Positions 43,400 through 52,667 of a DNA stretch of 64,000 nt are shown here, piece after piece; positions within the stretch are counted from its first letter, which is position 1, and each line of letters opens with the position of its first letter. A program made the position numbers and the translations under genes. This DNA is from Gordonia bronchialis DSM 43247 (lineage in GTDB: Bacteria > Actinomycetota > Actinomycetes > Mycobacteriales > Mycobacteriaceae), in NCBI RefSeq assembly GCF_000024785.1, contig NC_013441.1, forward strand, positions 4,092,001 to 4,156,000, written 5' to 3'. The notes beneath the pieces were generated by a model, which ran no database searches, was not told where the DNA came from, and worked only from the letters and a program-made list of their open reading frames with translations.

Positions 43400-44866
43400 A
43401 TGCCCCTTCGTCCCGCATCCGCGTCCGATCTGCTGATCGACGGCAAGCAGGTCGCCGGTTCCGGCAGCACCTTCGACATCGTCAACCCCGCAACCGAGGA
43501 GATCGTCGGCCAGGCCGCCGACGCCACCGCCGAGGACATGTCAGCCGCGATCGCGGCCGCCCGCAACGCTTTCGACACCACCGACTGGTCGCGCGATCAC
43601 GCCCTGCGTGCCCGGTTCCTGCGTCAGCTGCGCGATGCCCTGCTCGCGCACGCCGACGAGTTCCGCGAGATCACCGTCGCCGAGGTGGGTTGCCCCGTCT
43701 TCCTCACGCACGGACCACAACTCGAGGGTCCGATCACCGATCTCGGCTACTTCGCCGACCTCGCCGAGACCTACGAGTGGACCCGCGATCTCGGCGAGGC
43801 GAAGCCGATGGGATTGAAGAACCGCCGCGAACTACGTGCGGAGGCCGCCGGTGTGGTCGGCGCCATCACTCCCTGGAACTTCCCGCACCAGATCAACTTC
43901 GCGAAGATCGGACCCGCGCTGGCGGCCGGGTGCACCGTGGTCCTCAAACCCGCGCCGGACACCCCGTGGTGCGCGGCACTCGTCGGCAAGGTCATCGCCG
44001 AGGAGACCGACTTCCCGCCGGGCGTGATCAACATCGTCACCTCCAGCGATCACGCTCTGGGCGCCCAACTCGCCACCGACCCGCGGGTCGACATCGTGTC
44101 GTTCACCGGTTCCACCGCCACCGGCAAGAAGGTGATGGCCGCGGCGTCGGAATCGCTGAAGAAGGTGTTCCTCGAACTGGGCGGCAAGTCCGCGTTCATC
44201 GTCCTCGACGACGCCGACCTCGCATCGGCCTGCTCGATGGCCGCCTTCGCCGTGGTCACCCACGCCGGCCAGGGATGTGCCATCACGACCCGGCTGCTGG
44301 TGCCGCGCAGCAAGCTCGACGAGGCCACTGCCATCACCCGCGACTCGCTCGCCGGACTCGCGGCCGGCGATCCCACCGACTCCGGAACCATCTGCGGCCC
44401 CGTCATTTCCGCGGCCCAACGCCAACGCGTCGAGTCCTACATCGAGCTCGCGCGCTCCGAGGGCGGCACCATCGAGATCGGCGGCGGCCGGCCGGCCGGC
44501 AGGGACAGGGGGTTCTTTGTCGAACCCACCCTGATCTCCGGCCTCGACAACACCTCCCGGGTCGCACAGGAGGAGGTCTTCGGGCCGGTTCTGGTGATCA
44601 TCCCGCACGACGGCGACGACGACGCCATCCGCATCGCCAACGACTCGCCCTATGGCTTGTCCGGACAGGTGTGGGGCACCGATGAGGACCGGATCAACAA
44701 GGTCGTCAACGGTGTTCGCACCGGCACGATGGCCATCAACGGGGGCATCTGGTACTCGGCCGACGTCCCGTTCGGCGGCTACAAGCAGTCCGGCATCGGC
44801 CGCGAGATGGGCGTCGCCGGCTTCGAGGAGTACCTCGAGACCAAGGCCGTCGCCCGGCCCGCCTGA
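43400..44866 (+). CDS. Aldehyde dehydrogenase, Rv0768-like
   Basis: Aldehyde dehydrogenase of 488 residues. PWNFP at 158-162, FTGSTATGK near 235, catalytic Glu259 in LELGGKSA and Cys293 in GQGCAITTR. Start ATG at 43400 with GGAG 8 bases upstream; the same frame stays open for 640 bp upstream, but that is the shadow of the TetR gene. First gene of a five-gene operon (aldehyde dehydrogenase, SDR, HIBADH-like, CMD, hydrolase) whose first four genes follow the order Rv0768-Rv0771. Confidence 0.93.
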   Translation: MPLRPASASDLLIDGKQVAGSGSTFDIVNPATEEIVGQAADATAEDMSAAIAAARNAFDTTDWSRDHALRARFLRQLRDALLAHADEFREITVAEVGCPVFLTHGPQLEGPITDLGYFADLAETYEWTRDLGEAKPMGLKNRRELRAEAAGVVGAITPWNFPHQINFAKIGPALAAGCTVVLKPAPDTPWCAALVGKVIAEETDFPPGVINIVTSSDHALGAQLATDPRVDIVSFTGSTATGKKVMAAASESLKKVFLELGGKSAFIVLDDADLASACSMAAFAVVTHAGQGCAITTRLLVPRSKLDEATAITRDSLAGLAAGDPTDSGTICGPVISAAQRQRVESYIELARSEGGTIEIGGGRPAGRDRGFFVEPTLISGLDNTSRVAQEEVFGPVLVIIPHDGDDDAIRIANDSPYGLSGQVWGTDEDRINKVVNGVRTGTMAINGGIWYSADVPFGGYKQSGIGREMGVAGFEEYLETKAVARPA

Positions 44867-44893
44867 CCCAACACTCACACAGAAAGCAGCACA

Positions 44894-45631
44894 ATGACTT
44901 CCGAACGTTTCAAGGACAAGACCTACATCGTCACCGGCGCTGCCGGGGGCATCGGTGAGGCGTATGCGCGCGGCCTGGCCGCCGAGGGCGCCAACGTGGT
45001 GATCGCCGATCTCGCCGGCGAGAAAGGCAAGCAGGTCGCCGCCGACATCGGTGGCCTCTACGTCAATGCCGACGTCTCCGACGAGGCGTCGGCGAAGGCC
45101 CTGGCCGCGGCCACCGTCGACACCTACGGCACCATCCACGGCCTGGTGAACAACGCGGCGATCTACGGTGGCATGAAGCTCGACTTCCTCATCACCGTGC
45201 CGTGGGACTATTACAAGAAGTTCATGAGCGTCAACCTCGACGGCGCGCTCAACGTGACCCGCGCGGTCTACCCGCACATGACCGACGGTGGTGCGATCGT
45301 CAACCAATCCTCAACAGCCGCATGGCTGTACAGCGGTTTCTACGGACTGGCCAAGGTCGGCGTCAACGGGCTCACCCAGCAGCTCGCCACCGAACTCGGT
45401 GGACAGAACATCCGCGTCAACGCGATCGCCCCCGGCCCCATCGACACCGAGGCCACCCGGACCACCACCCCCAAGGAGATGGTCGACGACATCGTGAACC
45501 GGTTGCCGCTCAAACGATTCGGCACACCTGAGGACCTGGTCGGCATGTGCCTGTTCCTGCTCTCCGACGAGGCCGGGTGGATCACCGGGCAGATCTTCAA
45601 CGTCGACGGCGGTCAGGTCATCCGGTCATGA
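44894..45631 (+). CDS. Short-chain dehydrogenase/reductase, Rv0769-like
   Basis: Classical SDR of 245 residues: TGAAGGIG near 14-21, IADLAGE after beta-2, NNAA near 85, catalytic Ser in VNQSSTAAW, FYGLAKVG as YxxxK, and C-terminal FNVDGGQ. ATG at 44894 after AAAGCAG. Its stop overlaps the next start (ATGA). Probably oxidises or reduces a hydroxyacyl or alcohol intermediate. Confidence 0.9.
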   Translation: MTSERFKDKTYIVTGAAGGIGEAYARGLAAEGANVVIADLAGEKGKQVAADIGGLYVNADVSDEASAKALAAATVDTYGTIHGLVNNAAIYGGMKLDFLITVPWDYYKKFMSVNLDGALNVTRAVYPHMTDGGAIVNQSSTAAWLYSGFYGLAKVGVNGLTQQLATELGGQNIRVNAIAPGPIDTEATRTTTPKEMVDDIVNRLPLKRFGTPEDLVGMCLFLLSDEAGWITGQIFNVDGGQVIRS

Positions 45632-46503
45632 GTGGCGCGCGTCTGGGCTATGTCGGCCTGGGGAACATCGGCGGCCCGATGGCCGCCCGGCTGGCGAAGT
45701 GGCCGGGTGGACTCAGCGTCTTCGACCTCGCCCCGCAGGCCGTCGCCACTCTCGTCGACCAGGGTGCCGGCGCCGCACAATCCCTGGCCGACCTGGGATC
45801 ACGGGCCGACATCATCGGCATCTGTGTCGTCGACGACGATCAGGTCCGTACCGTCGTCGCCGGTGACGGCGGCTTGCTCAGCACCGCCGCCCCCGGAACC
45901 ATCATCACCGTTCACTCGACGATTTCCCCGGACACGGCAACCGAATTGGCCCAGACCTGCGCGGCCTCGGGTGTGGTGTTGCTCGACGCGCCGATCTCCG
46001 GCGGTGCGCCCGGCGCCGAACAGGGACGGCTCGCGATCATGGTCGGCGGCGACCGTGATTCCTACACCCGGATCAAGGAGCCGTTCGCGCTGACCGCCGA
46101 CATGATCGTGCACGCAGGCAACGACGTGGGCGCCGGGACGAAGATGAAGCTGGCCCGCAACCTGCTCCACTTCATCTCCTTCACCGCCACCACCGAGGCG
46201 GCGCGACTCGCCGAGGCGGCCGGAATCGACATCGCCAAACTCGGCAAGGTCGTCCGCCACACCGACGCGATCACCGGCGGTGCCGGTGCCATCATGTTGC
46301 GCGACACCACCGCTCCGATCGATCCCGACGATTTCTGGTACGGCATCTTCACCCACGTCCGTACCCTGGGGGAGAAGGACCTCGGGCTGGCGCTCGGCCT
46401 CGCCGAGCAGCTCGGCGTCGACCTCCCCTTGGGACAGATCGCACTACGCGACCTCGCCGACGGACTCGGCGTCGGCCACGCGCACAAAGGAGAATCATCG
46501 TGA
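45628..46503 (+). CDS. NAD(P)-dependent beta-hydroxyacid dehydrogenase-like protein, Rv0770-like
   Basis: HIBADH/6-phosphogluconate dehydrogenase-like protein of 291 residues. Rossmann GLGNIGGPMA at 9-18, substrate motif DAPISGGAPGAEQG near 121-134, and GTKMKLARN with the catalytic Lys near 170. It would oxidise a beta-hydroxyacid or reduce a semialdehyde. Coupled on both sides (ATGA upstream, GTGA downstream). Confidence 0.9.
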   Translation: MSGARLGYVGLGNIGGPMAARLAKWPGGLSVFDLAPQAVATLVDQGAGAAQSLADLGSRADIIGICVVDDDQVRTVVAGDGGLLSTAAPGTIITVHSTISPDTATELAQTCAASGVVLLDAPISGGAPGAEQGRLAIMVGGDRDSYTRIKEPFALTADMIVHAGNDVGAGTKMKLARNLLHFISFTATTEAARLAEAAGIDIAKLGKVVRHTDAITGGAGAIMLRDTTAPIDPDDFWYGIFTHVRTLGEKDLGLALGLAEQLGVDLPLGQIALRDLADGLGVGHAHKGESS

Positions 46504-46892
46504 CATCCGGATCGGCCATCGGAGGCGAGGGTACCGAGCAGCGCAAGCGTGGCGTCGAGATGATGTCGAAGGTCTACGGTTGGGAGATGTCCGACGGCCC
46601 CGGTCTGCACTTCGCGCACACGGCTGACCAGTTGTTCGCCGAGGTCTGGTCCCGTGCGGGGCTGTCCATTCGGGATCGGCGTCTGCTGTTGTTGGGCGCG
46701 CTCGCCGCGGGCGGGCTGGTGGACGTCGCCGAGATCCAGGCGCGCGCCGCACTGGGCAACGGTGAATTGACACCCGAGCAACTCGAGGAGATCGCGCTGT
46801 TCCTGTGTTACTACGTCGGCTGGCCCACCGGAACCAAGATGAACATGGTGTTCGGTGAGGTGATCAAGAAACACCGCAACGCGCAGAAATGA
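46500..46892 (+). CDS. Carboxymuconolactone decarboxylase family protein, Rv0771-like
   Basis: AhpD-like/CMD helical protein of 130 residues. RDRRLLLLGALAAGG near 60-74 and AALGNGELTPEQLEEIALFLCYYVGWP form the family core. The AhpD CxxC pair is absent (only one Cys, in FLCYYVG), so a peroxidase role is unlikely and a decarboxylase or isomerase role is possible. GTG start overlaps the previous stop. Confidence 0.9.
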   Translation: MTSGSAIGGEGTEQRKRGVEMMSKVYGWEMSDGPGLHFAHTADQLFAEVWSRAGLSIRDRRLLLLGALAAGGLVDVAEIQARAALGNGELTPEQLEEIALFLCYYVGWPTGTKMNMVFGEVIKKHRNAQK

Positions 46893-48229
46893 GTCCACAC
46901 ATGAGCTTTCGTGAGCTGACCGGCGGCAACGGCTGTTCGATCCTCAGCGCAACCCCGGGTCCGGACCTGGCCGCCGCAGGATACGACGAGACCGAGTACG
47001 CGTTCGACGGGACCGTCGGGGGTGTCACGGCCGACGGCGTGGTGGCCCCTGCGGAGTTCACCACCCGCGTTCTGGTGCGCCGCCCGGTTGCGCAGGAGCG
47101 CTTCAACGGCGTCCTCGTCGTCGAGTGGCTCAACGTCAGCAGCGGCAGCGACGCCGCACCCGAATACACCTATCTCGCCGAGGAACTCGTCCGCGGCGGC
47201 TATGCCTGGGCGGGTGTGTCGGCGCAGTACACCGGGATCGAGGGCGGTGAGGGGTCGGTCGGACTCGCCGATGCCGGCGCGCAGGGCCTGGCGGGCAAGG
47301 ACCCCGAACGCTATGCCGGTCTCCGCCATCCCGGCGACGCCTACTGCTTTGACATCTTCGCCGCAGTCGGCCGGGCTTTGAGCCCCGACGCCGACGACCC
47401 GGCGCACCCTCTGGCCGGGCTGTCGGTACATCACACCCTCGCCGTGGGTGAATCACAATCGGCGATGGCGTTGACCACGTACACAACACGTTTCGCCGCC
47501 GAGCACCGAGTCTTCGACGCGTATCTGATCCACAGCCGGGCCGCTGCGGGACTACCGCTCGGTGAGCCGGACTCCGGTATCGACGTCGGCGCGACCTTCC
47601 TCGGTGAACCCACGCCCCTGCGGACGGATCTCGACGTGCCGGTGTTCACCGTGCAGACCGAGACCGACGTACTCACCAACTTTCGCTTTTACCGCGCGCA
47701 ACAGCCGGATACCGACCGGATTCGGACCTGGGAGATCGCCGGCACCTCCCACGCGGATCTGCATCAGATCGGCCCTTACGAATCCATGCTCGGCTGTCCG
47801 CAACCGGTGAACCGAGGCCAGCAACGCTTTGTGCTGCGCGCCGCTCTACGCCACCTGCACACCTGGGTGAGCGAAGGCACGCCACCGCCGACGGCCGAGC
47901 CGCTGCTGCTCGATCACACGAATCCCGAAGAGCCGCAACTGGTGACAGACGAGCTCGGCAACGCTCGCGGCGGAGTCCGTACCCCGTGCGTCGAAGCAGC
48001 CACCCAGGTCCTCAGTGGCGTGGTACCCGACCCGGTATCGCGTATCTGCCTTCTCTTCGGATCCACCACACCGATCCCCAGCGATCTTCTCGCGGCCCGC
48101 TACGGTACCCGGGAGAACTACCAGCACCTCTACGACAAGGCTGCCGACGCCTCGATCGCCGATGGGTTCACCCTCCCCGAAGATCGCGCGGAGCTGCGAG
48201 CCGACGCCAATCCCGACCTGATCCCCTGA
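46889..48229 (+). CDS. Alpha/beta hydrolase domain-containing protein
   Basis: Protein of 446 residues of the large actinobacterial alpha/beta-hydrolase-domain family. VVEWLNVSSGSDAAPEY near 77-93 and the nucleophile elbow VGESQSAMAL near 193 (Ser in GESQS) are its hallmarks; GTSHADLH near 292 likely supplies the catalytic His. The substrate is unknown. It is not part of the M. tuberculosis Rv0768-Rv0771 block as I recall it, so it appears to be an addition at the operon end. ATGA overlap with CMD; an in-frame ATG at 46901 is an alternative. Confidence 0.82.
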   Translation: MSPHMSFRELTGGNGCSILSATPGPDLAAAGYDETEYAFDGTVGGVTADGVVAPAEFTTRVLVRRPVAQERFNGVLVVEWLNVSSGSDAAPEYTYLAEELVRGGYAWAGVSAQYTGIEGGEGSVGLADAGAQGLAGKDPERYAGLRHPGDAYCFDIFAAVGRALSPDADDPAHPLAGLSVHHTLAVGESQSAMALTTYTTRFAAEHRVFDAYLIHSRAAAGLPLGEPDSGIDVGATFLGEPTPLRTDLDVPVFTVQTETDVLTNFRFYRAQQPDTDRIRTWEIAGTSHADLHQIGPYESMLGCPQPVNRGQQRFVLRAALRHLHTWVSEGTPPPTAEPLLLDHTNPEEPQLVTDELGNARGGVRTPCVEAATQVLSGVVPDPVSRICLLFGSTTPIPSDLLAARYGTRENYQHLYDKAADASIADGFTLPEDRAELRADANPDLIP

Positions 48230-48248
48230 TCCGCGCGCTTCCCATCTC

Positions 48249-48348
48249 CTGGTTGGGCCGCGTCATACTCGGCTGGTTGAGCCACGTCATATTCAGCTGG
48301 TTGAGCCGCGACGGACGAGCGAAGCGAGACCGCCGCGTGTCGAAACCA
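48249..48348. repeat. Tandem and full copy of the GGTTGAGCC dispersed repeat
   Basis: Two 24-bp units (48249-48272 and 48273-48296) starting CTGGTTGGGCC and CTGGTTGAGCC are followed by a longer element at 48297-48348. That element runs CTGGTTGAGCCGCGACGGAC through GCGAAGCGAGAC to GCGTGTCGAAACCA. The two ends of the long element form an imperfect inverted repeat (TGGTT...CGCG against CGCG...AACCA), so it can fold. It lies between convergent genes. Confidence 0.75.
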
Positions 48349-48388
48349 ACAGTGAGACAACACTGTGCAGAAAAGCCAACGCACGACA

Positions 48389-48420
48389 GTCTCGCTACGC
48401 TCGCCTCGTCGCGACTCAGC
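48389..48420. repeat. Inverted partial copy of the dispersed repeat
   Basis: GTCTCGCTACGCTCGCCTCG followed by TCGCGACTCAGC resembles the reverse complement of the head of the element at 48297. Together the two can pair over the 40-bp gap between them. It runs into the last codon of the hydrolase gene on the minus strand. Confidence 0.55.
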
Positions 48421-49549
48421 CGGCCGGCGGTGTCAGGAAGGCGTCGGTCGCGCGGCGAATGTCCCCGGAGATCGCGTGGCCCACATGACTTCCTGGATAC
48501 CAGTGAATGTGCCCCGACCAGTGGTCACCGAGGCGCTGCGCGGCGGTCACGGAGGTCACGCGGTCGTTGAGGGCGGCGACCACCATGCGTCGGTCGGGCA
48601 CCGCCTGTGGCGTCACCGACAGCGGATCGATCGCCGAGGAGATCGCGCGCACGGCGTCGGATCGCATGAGTGTGGCCAGGGCCTTGCCCTTGGACCCACC
48701 GCGCGCCATGTGGTGCGCGAGGGTGGCGTGCATGTCGAGCATCGGGACCACGGCGAGTACCGAGGTGACGGCCGGCTCCAGCGCCGACACCAGCGCCGCG
48801 ATCGGTCCGCCCAATGATGTTCCGGCGATGGTGATCTCCGATGGTTGATGCGTGTCTATCCACCGGATCAGCGAGCGTATCTCGGCGACCGCGCGCATCG
48901 TCATCAACACGTTGCGCAGCGGATCGAAGCCCGGGTAGGCGATCTGCTTCATCCGGCGCGATCCGTGTGCGGGCAAAACCGGGAACACGACGTCGTAACC
49001 GAGGCGGGAATGCAGGTGCGCCGCGCGGAATGCGTAGAGGTCGTCGGAGCGGCCCTGCGCAGCGCCGTGCACCCAGATGAGCCACCGCCGTCCGGTGCCG
49101 CCGCGGGTCAGCACCCGTACCGAGGCGATACCGTCCGCGTAGGGGTCGGCATGCGCGGCCGACAGCGGCAGACTCAATGCCACCCGATAGTCGATGTGGT
49201 GGAAGCCGGTGGTCCCGAATACTTTTCGTCGACGATCCAGGATCGTCGGCGGTCCCGGCGCAACGTTGAGCTCAGCGGTGTTCGACGCCACGAACTCGTC
49301 GGCGACCCCCGCACATCGCGCTACCGCGGCCTCGACCTCCGACAACGGCGGGATGTCGCGGATCACCGAGTTGATGGCGATGAAGAACTCGTCGATGGCG
49401 GTCTCCCCGACCGCTCGAGCGCCGCAGTCGGCGGCCGGGACACCCGATGCCGGGTCACCGTGGCCGGCATTGCGGACGGCGCCGATCGCGCGTGGCATCA
49501 CCCCGGCGAACAGACCCAGTCGGGCCAGGCCGGATTCCCAGTCGGTCAC
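48416..49549 (-). CDS. Alpha/beta hydrolase, LipO-like by position
   Basis: Alpha/beta hydrolase of 377 residues. LIWVHGAAQG near 158 (oxyanion His-Gly), nucleophile Ser in GTSLGGPIA near 243-251, acidic residue in NDRV, and a C-terminal His in GSHVGHAISG. No signal peptide. The gene is last in an operon with WS/DGAT, an acyl-CoA ligase and an acyltransferase, a gene set matching Rv1425, lipO (Rv1426c), fadD12 and Rv1428c. GTG start overlaps the WS/DGAT stop. Confidence 0.82.
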   Translation of the reverse strand: MTDWESGLARLGLFAGVMPRAIGAVRNAGHGDPASGVPAADCGARAVGETAIDEFFIAINSVIRDIPPLSEVEAAVARCAGVADEFVASNTAELNVAPGPPTILDRRRKVFGTTGFHHIDYRVALSLPLSAAHADPYADGIASVRVLTRGGTGRRWLIWVHGAAQGRSDDLYAFRAAHLHSRLGYDVVFPVLPAHGSRRMKQIAYPGFDPLRNVLMTMRAVAEIRSLIRWIDTHQPSEITIAGTSLGGPIAALVSALEPAVTSVLAVVPMLDMHATLAHHMARGGSKGKALATLMRSDAVRAISSAIDPLSVTPQAVPDRRMVVAALNDRVTSVTAAQRLGDHWSGHIHWYPGSHVGHAISGDIRRATDAFLTPPAG

Positions 49550-50994
49550 CCGGCTTCCCTGGCCAGTCCCGGCGCCCCGACCGTCTCCTGGTCGGCCAGC
49601 GCTGCCGCGACCTCGTCGAGCGCCTCTCGTACCCGCTCGATGAACCCGGCCGGGTCGGGCATGGATTCGGGTGTGGCGATGAGCCCCATGCTGATCCGTC
49701 CTGCGTAGCTGTAGGCGGTGAGATTGACGTCGGCCGGCGCGATCGCCAGAGCGAACGAGATCCAGTCGACCACCTCGATGTCACCGATCCAGCGTGTCTC
49801 CCGCGGCCCCGGCATGTTGGCGGTGGTGATGTTGTTCATCACCAACGGTGCCCGATGGGCGGCGAGCGACCGGAACACCGGCCCCAGTCGTCCGGTGTAG
49901 GTGGCGAGTTTCGCGGTGAGGTCGAAACCGATGTCGCGTCGTCGTGCCACGGCCGCCGCGCAACTCGCTGAGGTCTCCACCACCCGCTCCACCGGGTCGG
50001 CCAGGTCGCTGCGGAGATAGGCTGCGGCGGTCGCGATCTCGTTTCCGTGGGTGCGTGTCGACGCGAGATCCCGGCACACCCCGAAGACGGTCACCGAGAC
50101 ACCCGGGTCCTCCCCGCGGGCCACCAGCTCAGCCCTGGTCGCACCCGCGATGATGCCGTGCAGGGCGCCGTTGACGGTGGTCCCGGTGGCCAGCGCGATC
50201 CGTTGCACCGCCGCCAAGCTGATGTCGCCGCTCGCGCAGACCCGACGCGCTCCGCTGCGTGCGTTGAAACTGGTGCGACGTACGGTCAGCGGCTTGGGAA
50301 TTCGATGCCCCTCCGTCGACTGCCGCTTGACCTGTGTCGCCCGGGCGAAGTCACCGACCACGGTCGGCACACCACGCAACAGCCGCCAGGATTCGGCGCG
50401 CGCGGCTCGCCACAGGTGGCGCGAATCCCCTTCGGCGGCTGATGTTGCGGCGGCAGATGGTGACACGGGTGCCGGCCGCACGGTCTCCCCGCGCGGCGCG
50501 GTGGCGGCCATGAACGTGTTGAGGGCGGCGAGTCCGTCGGCGACGGCGTGATGCACGCGCACCACCACCGCCTGCCTTCCACCGGCCAGCCCGTGGACCA
50601 GTGTCAGCGCCCACAGCGGCCGGCTCCGGTCGAGTTGACGGACCGCGAGATCGGCCAGCACCGCGTCGAGTTCGTCACGGCCGCCGGGCGCCTGCACGCT
50701 CATCTCGTCGAGGTGTGCGTCGACGTCGAAGTCGTTGTCGGACACCCAGAACGGCCGCGCCCCATATCCGGCCAGCCATTCGAGCCGCTGCGTCGCACGC
50801 GGGAACATGCCGAGGTATCCGGGCAAGACCGAGCGCACCTCGGCGAGGCTGATCGCGCGGCCGCGCTCCGCGGTGTCGAGCACCGCGACCTTGAGCGTGT
50901 GCATCGGCGTACTCGGCGTCTCCATGTTGAGCATCAGCGCGTCGGGTCCGGTCATCCGCTCACCACGGATGTGTTGTGCCGCACTCGCGTTCAT
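49546..50994 (-). CDS. Wax ester synthase/diacylglycerol acyltransferase family protein
   Basis: O-acyltransferase of 482 residues that esterifies diacylglycerol or long alcohols with acyl-CoA, making storage lipid. The catalytic HHxxxDG is HHAVADG at 148-154. C-terminal domain elements NNITTANMPGPRE and SYAGRISMGLIA are those of the family. ATG at 50994 is one base after the stop of the ligase gene. The neighbouring ligase supplies acyl-CoA and the PlsC-type protein may make an acylated precursor. Confidence 0.9.
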   Translation of the reverse strand: MNASAAQHIRGERMTGPDALMLNMETPSTPMHTLKVAVLDTAERGRAISLAEVRSVLPGYLGMFPRATQRLEWLAGYGARPFWVSDNDFDVDAHLDEMSVQAPGGRDELDAVLADLAVRQLDRSRPLWALTLVHGLAGGRQAVVVRVHHAVADGLAALNTFMAATAPRGETVRPAPVSPSAAATSAAEGDSRHLWRAARAESWRLLRGVPTVVGDFARATQVKRQSTEGHRIPKPLTVRRTSFNARSGARRVCASGDISLAAVQRIALATGTTVNGALHGIIAGATRAELVARGEDPGVSVTVFGVCRDLASTRTHGNEIATAAAYLRSDLADPVERVVETSASCAAAVARRRDIGFDLTAKLATYTGRLGPVFRSLAAHRAPLVMNNITTANMPGPRETRWIGDIEVVDWISFALAIAPADVNLTAYSYAGRISMGLIATPESMPDPAGFIERVREALDEVAAALADQETVGAPGLAREAG

Positions 50995-50995
50995 G

Positions 50996-52648
50996 TCAGC
51001 CCACCTTCCGGTCCGGCGTGGGCTCCCCCGACTCCACGAGTTGACGTTTGAGCACCTTTCCGGTGGCGTTGCGCGGTAGCTCGTCGATGAAGTGGACATC
51101 GCGCGGGACCTTGAAACCCGCGAGCTGCTCGCGTACGTGATCGCGCAGCGCTTCGGCGCCGACGATGGTCTGCGGGGCCCGGACGACGTAGGCGGCCAGT
51201 CGCTGGCCGAACTTCGGGTCGTCGACGCCGATCACCGCGACCTCGCGGACCGCGGGATGGGCGCCGATGACCTGCTCGACCTCGAGTGGGTAGACGTTCT
51301 CGCCTCCCGAGACGATCATCTCGTCGTCACGCCCGACGACGAAGAGCAGTCCGCGCTCGTCGACGCGTCCGACGTCACCGGACACCATGTGCCCGTCGGC
51401 GAATGCCTTGGTGTCACTGGAGGTGTAACCGTCGAAGCCGGAATTACTGGCGACGACGATCCGCCCCACCTCGCCGGTGGGCACCTCCCGATCGGCGTCG
51501 TCGAGTAGCCGGACGCTGGTGCCGGTCAGCGGGCGGCCCGCCGTGTCGGGGGCGAGACGCAGGTCGGCGGGGGTGGCCGTACTGATCAGTCCGGCCTCGG
51601 TGGCGTTGTAGCTGTTGTAGACGACATCCCCGAAGCGATCCATGAACCCCAGCAGCGCGTCGGTCCGCATCCGTGAGCCGCTGGCGGTGACGAACCGCAG
51701 CGACGGCATCTGATGCGCGTCGAGGACGTCGTCGGGCAGATCCATGATCCGCTCGAGCATCACCGGCACCACCGCGAGACCGCCGGCGCCGTGCTCGCGC
51801 ACGAGTTCGAGGGTGGCCACCGGATCGAACCGACGGCGCATCACCATGGTGCAGGTCATCGTCGCCGAGATCGCGACCTGCCCGAATCCCCACGCGTGAA
51901 AGATCGGGGCGGCGATCACCGTGGTCTCGCCGGCGCGCCACGGAATGCGATCGAGCATCGCGGCGAGCGAACCGATGTCGGTGGAGCCGCCGCGACGTGC
52001 CCCCTTGGGGGTCCCGGTGGTGCCCGAGGTGAGCAGCACGATGCGGCCGGCCCGCTCGGGTACCGGGGCGCGGCGGCCGAGGTTGGCCTCGATCAGTCCG
52101 TCGACGGTGTCACCGGTGGCGGTCCCCTCCACCCACGCGCGCACGTGCCGCAACTGCGGGTTGCGTCCGAGCGCGTGAGCGATGAGTCCGTCGAACTCGT
52201 CGTCGGCGATCACCAGGTCCACGTGTTCGCGGATGAGGACATCGGCCAGTTGCGGTGCGGCGAAGCCGGTGTTGAGCAGGACCGAGTCGAGGCCCAGACG
52301 TGAAGTGGCGGCGAGAGATTCGATGATGCCGCGGTGGTTGCGGCACATGATGGCCACGGTGGTGACCCGATGGCCGCCGAGATCGGCGAGGGCGGCCGCC
52401 AGCGCATCGCAGCGATCATCGAGTTCTCGCCAGGTGAGGTGGCCGGCGTCGTCGAGAAGAGCACGTCCGTGCGGGTCACGTGCCGCGGCGAGCCCGATAC
52501 CGCTGACCGGTGAGGCGCCGCCATGACGCCGCATCGCCAGTCCCATCCGGACGTACCGGTCGAGCCGGAGACTGCCGAGGAAACCGCTGCCGACGAGGGT
52601 GCGGATCAGCCAGCACACGTACGCGCCGCGCTCGCGAAGGTGATTCAT
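50996..52648 (-). CDS. AMP-forming acyl-CoA synthetase, FadD12-like
   Basis: Ligase of 550 residues. P-loop LLTSGTTGTPKGA near 212-224, A5 motif YNATEAG, hinge VVGRDDEMIVSGGENVYP near 430-447, catalytic Lys in GKVLKRQL near 533. The N-terminal 45 residues include a hydrophobic amphipathic stretch (YVCWLIRTLVGSGFLG) as in FadD12-type enzymes. It activates a fatty acid to the CoA thioester for the adjacent acyltransferases. ATG at 52648, 19 bp after the PlsC-like gene. Confidence 0.88.
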   Translation of the reverse strand: MNHLRERGAYVCWLIRTLVGSGFLGSLRLDRYVRMGLAMRRHGGASPVSGIGLAAARDPHGRALLDDAGHLTWRELDDRCDALAAALADLGGHRVTTVAIMCRNHRGIIESLAATSRLGLDSVLLNTGFAAPQLADVLIREHVDLVIADDEFDGLIAHALGRNPQLRHVRAWVEGTATGDTVDGLIEANLGRRAPVPERAGRIVLLTSGTTGTPKGARRGGSTDIGSLAAMLDRIPWRAGETTVIAAPIFHAWGFGQVAISATMTCTMVMRRRFDPVATLELVREHGAGGLAVVPVMLERIMDLPDDVLDAHQMPSLRFVTASGSRMRTDALLGFMDRFGDVVYNSYNATEAGLISTATPADLRLAPDTAGRPLTGTSVRLLDDADREVPTGEVGRIVVASNSGFDGYTSSDTKAFADGHMVSGDVGRVDERGLLFVVGRDDEMIVSGGENVYPLEVEQVIGAHPAVREVAVIGVDDPKFGQRLAAYVVRAPQTIVGAEALRDHVREQLAGFKVPRDVHFIDELPRNATGKVLKRQLVESGEPTPDRKVG

Positions 52649-52667
52649 CAGAAGAGTTCCTCTCTGC

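Noticed and set aside
48249..48420. A CRISPR array at the tandem repeats
   Set aside because: Only two 24-bp units plus a longer copy, no unique spacers between them and no cas genes.
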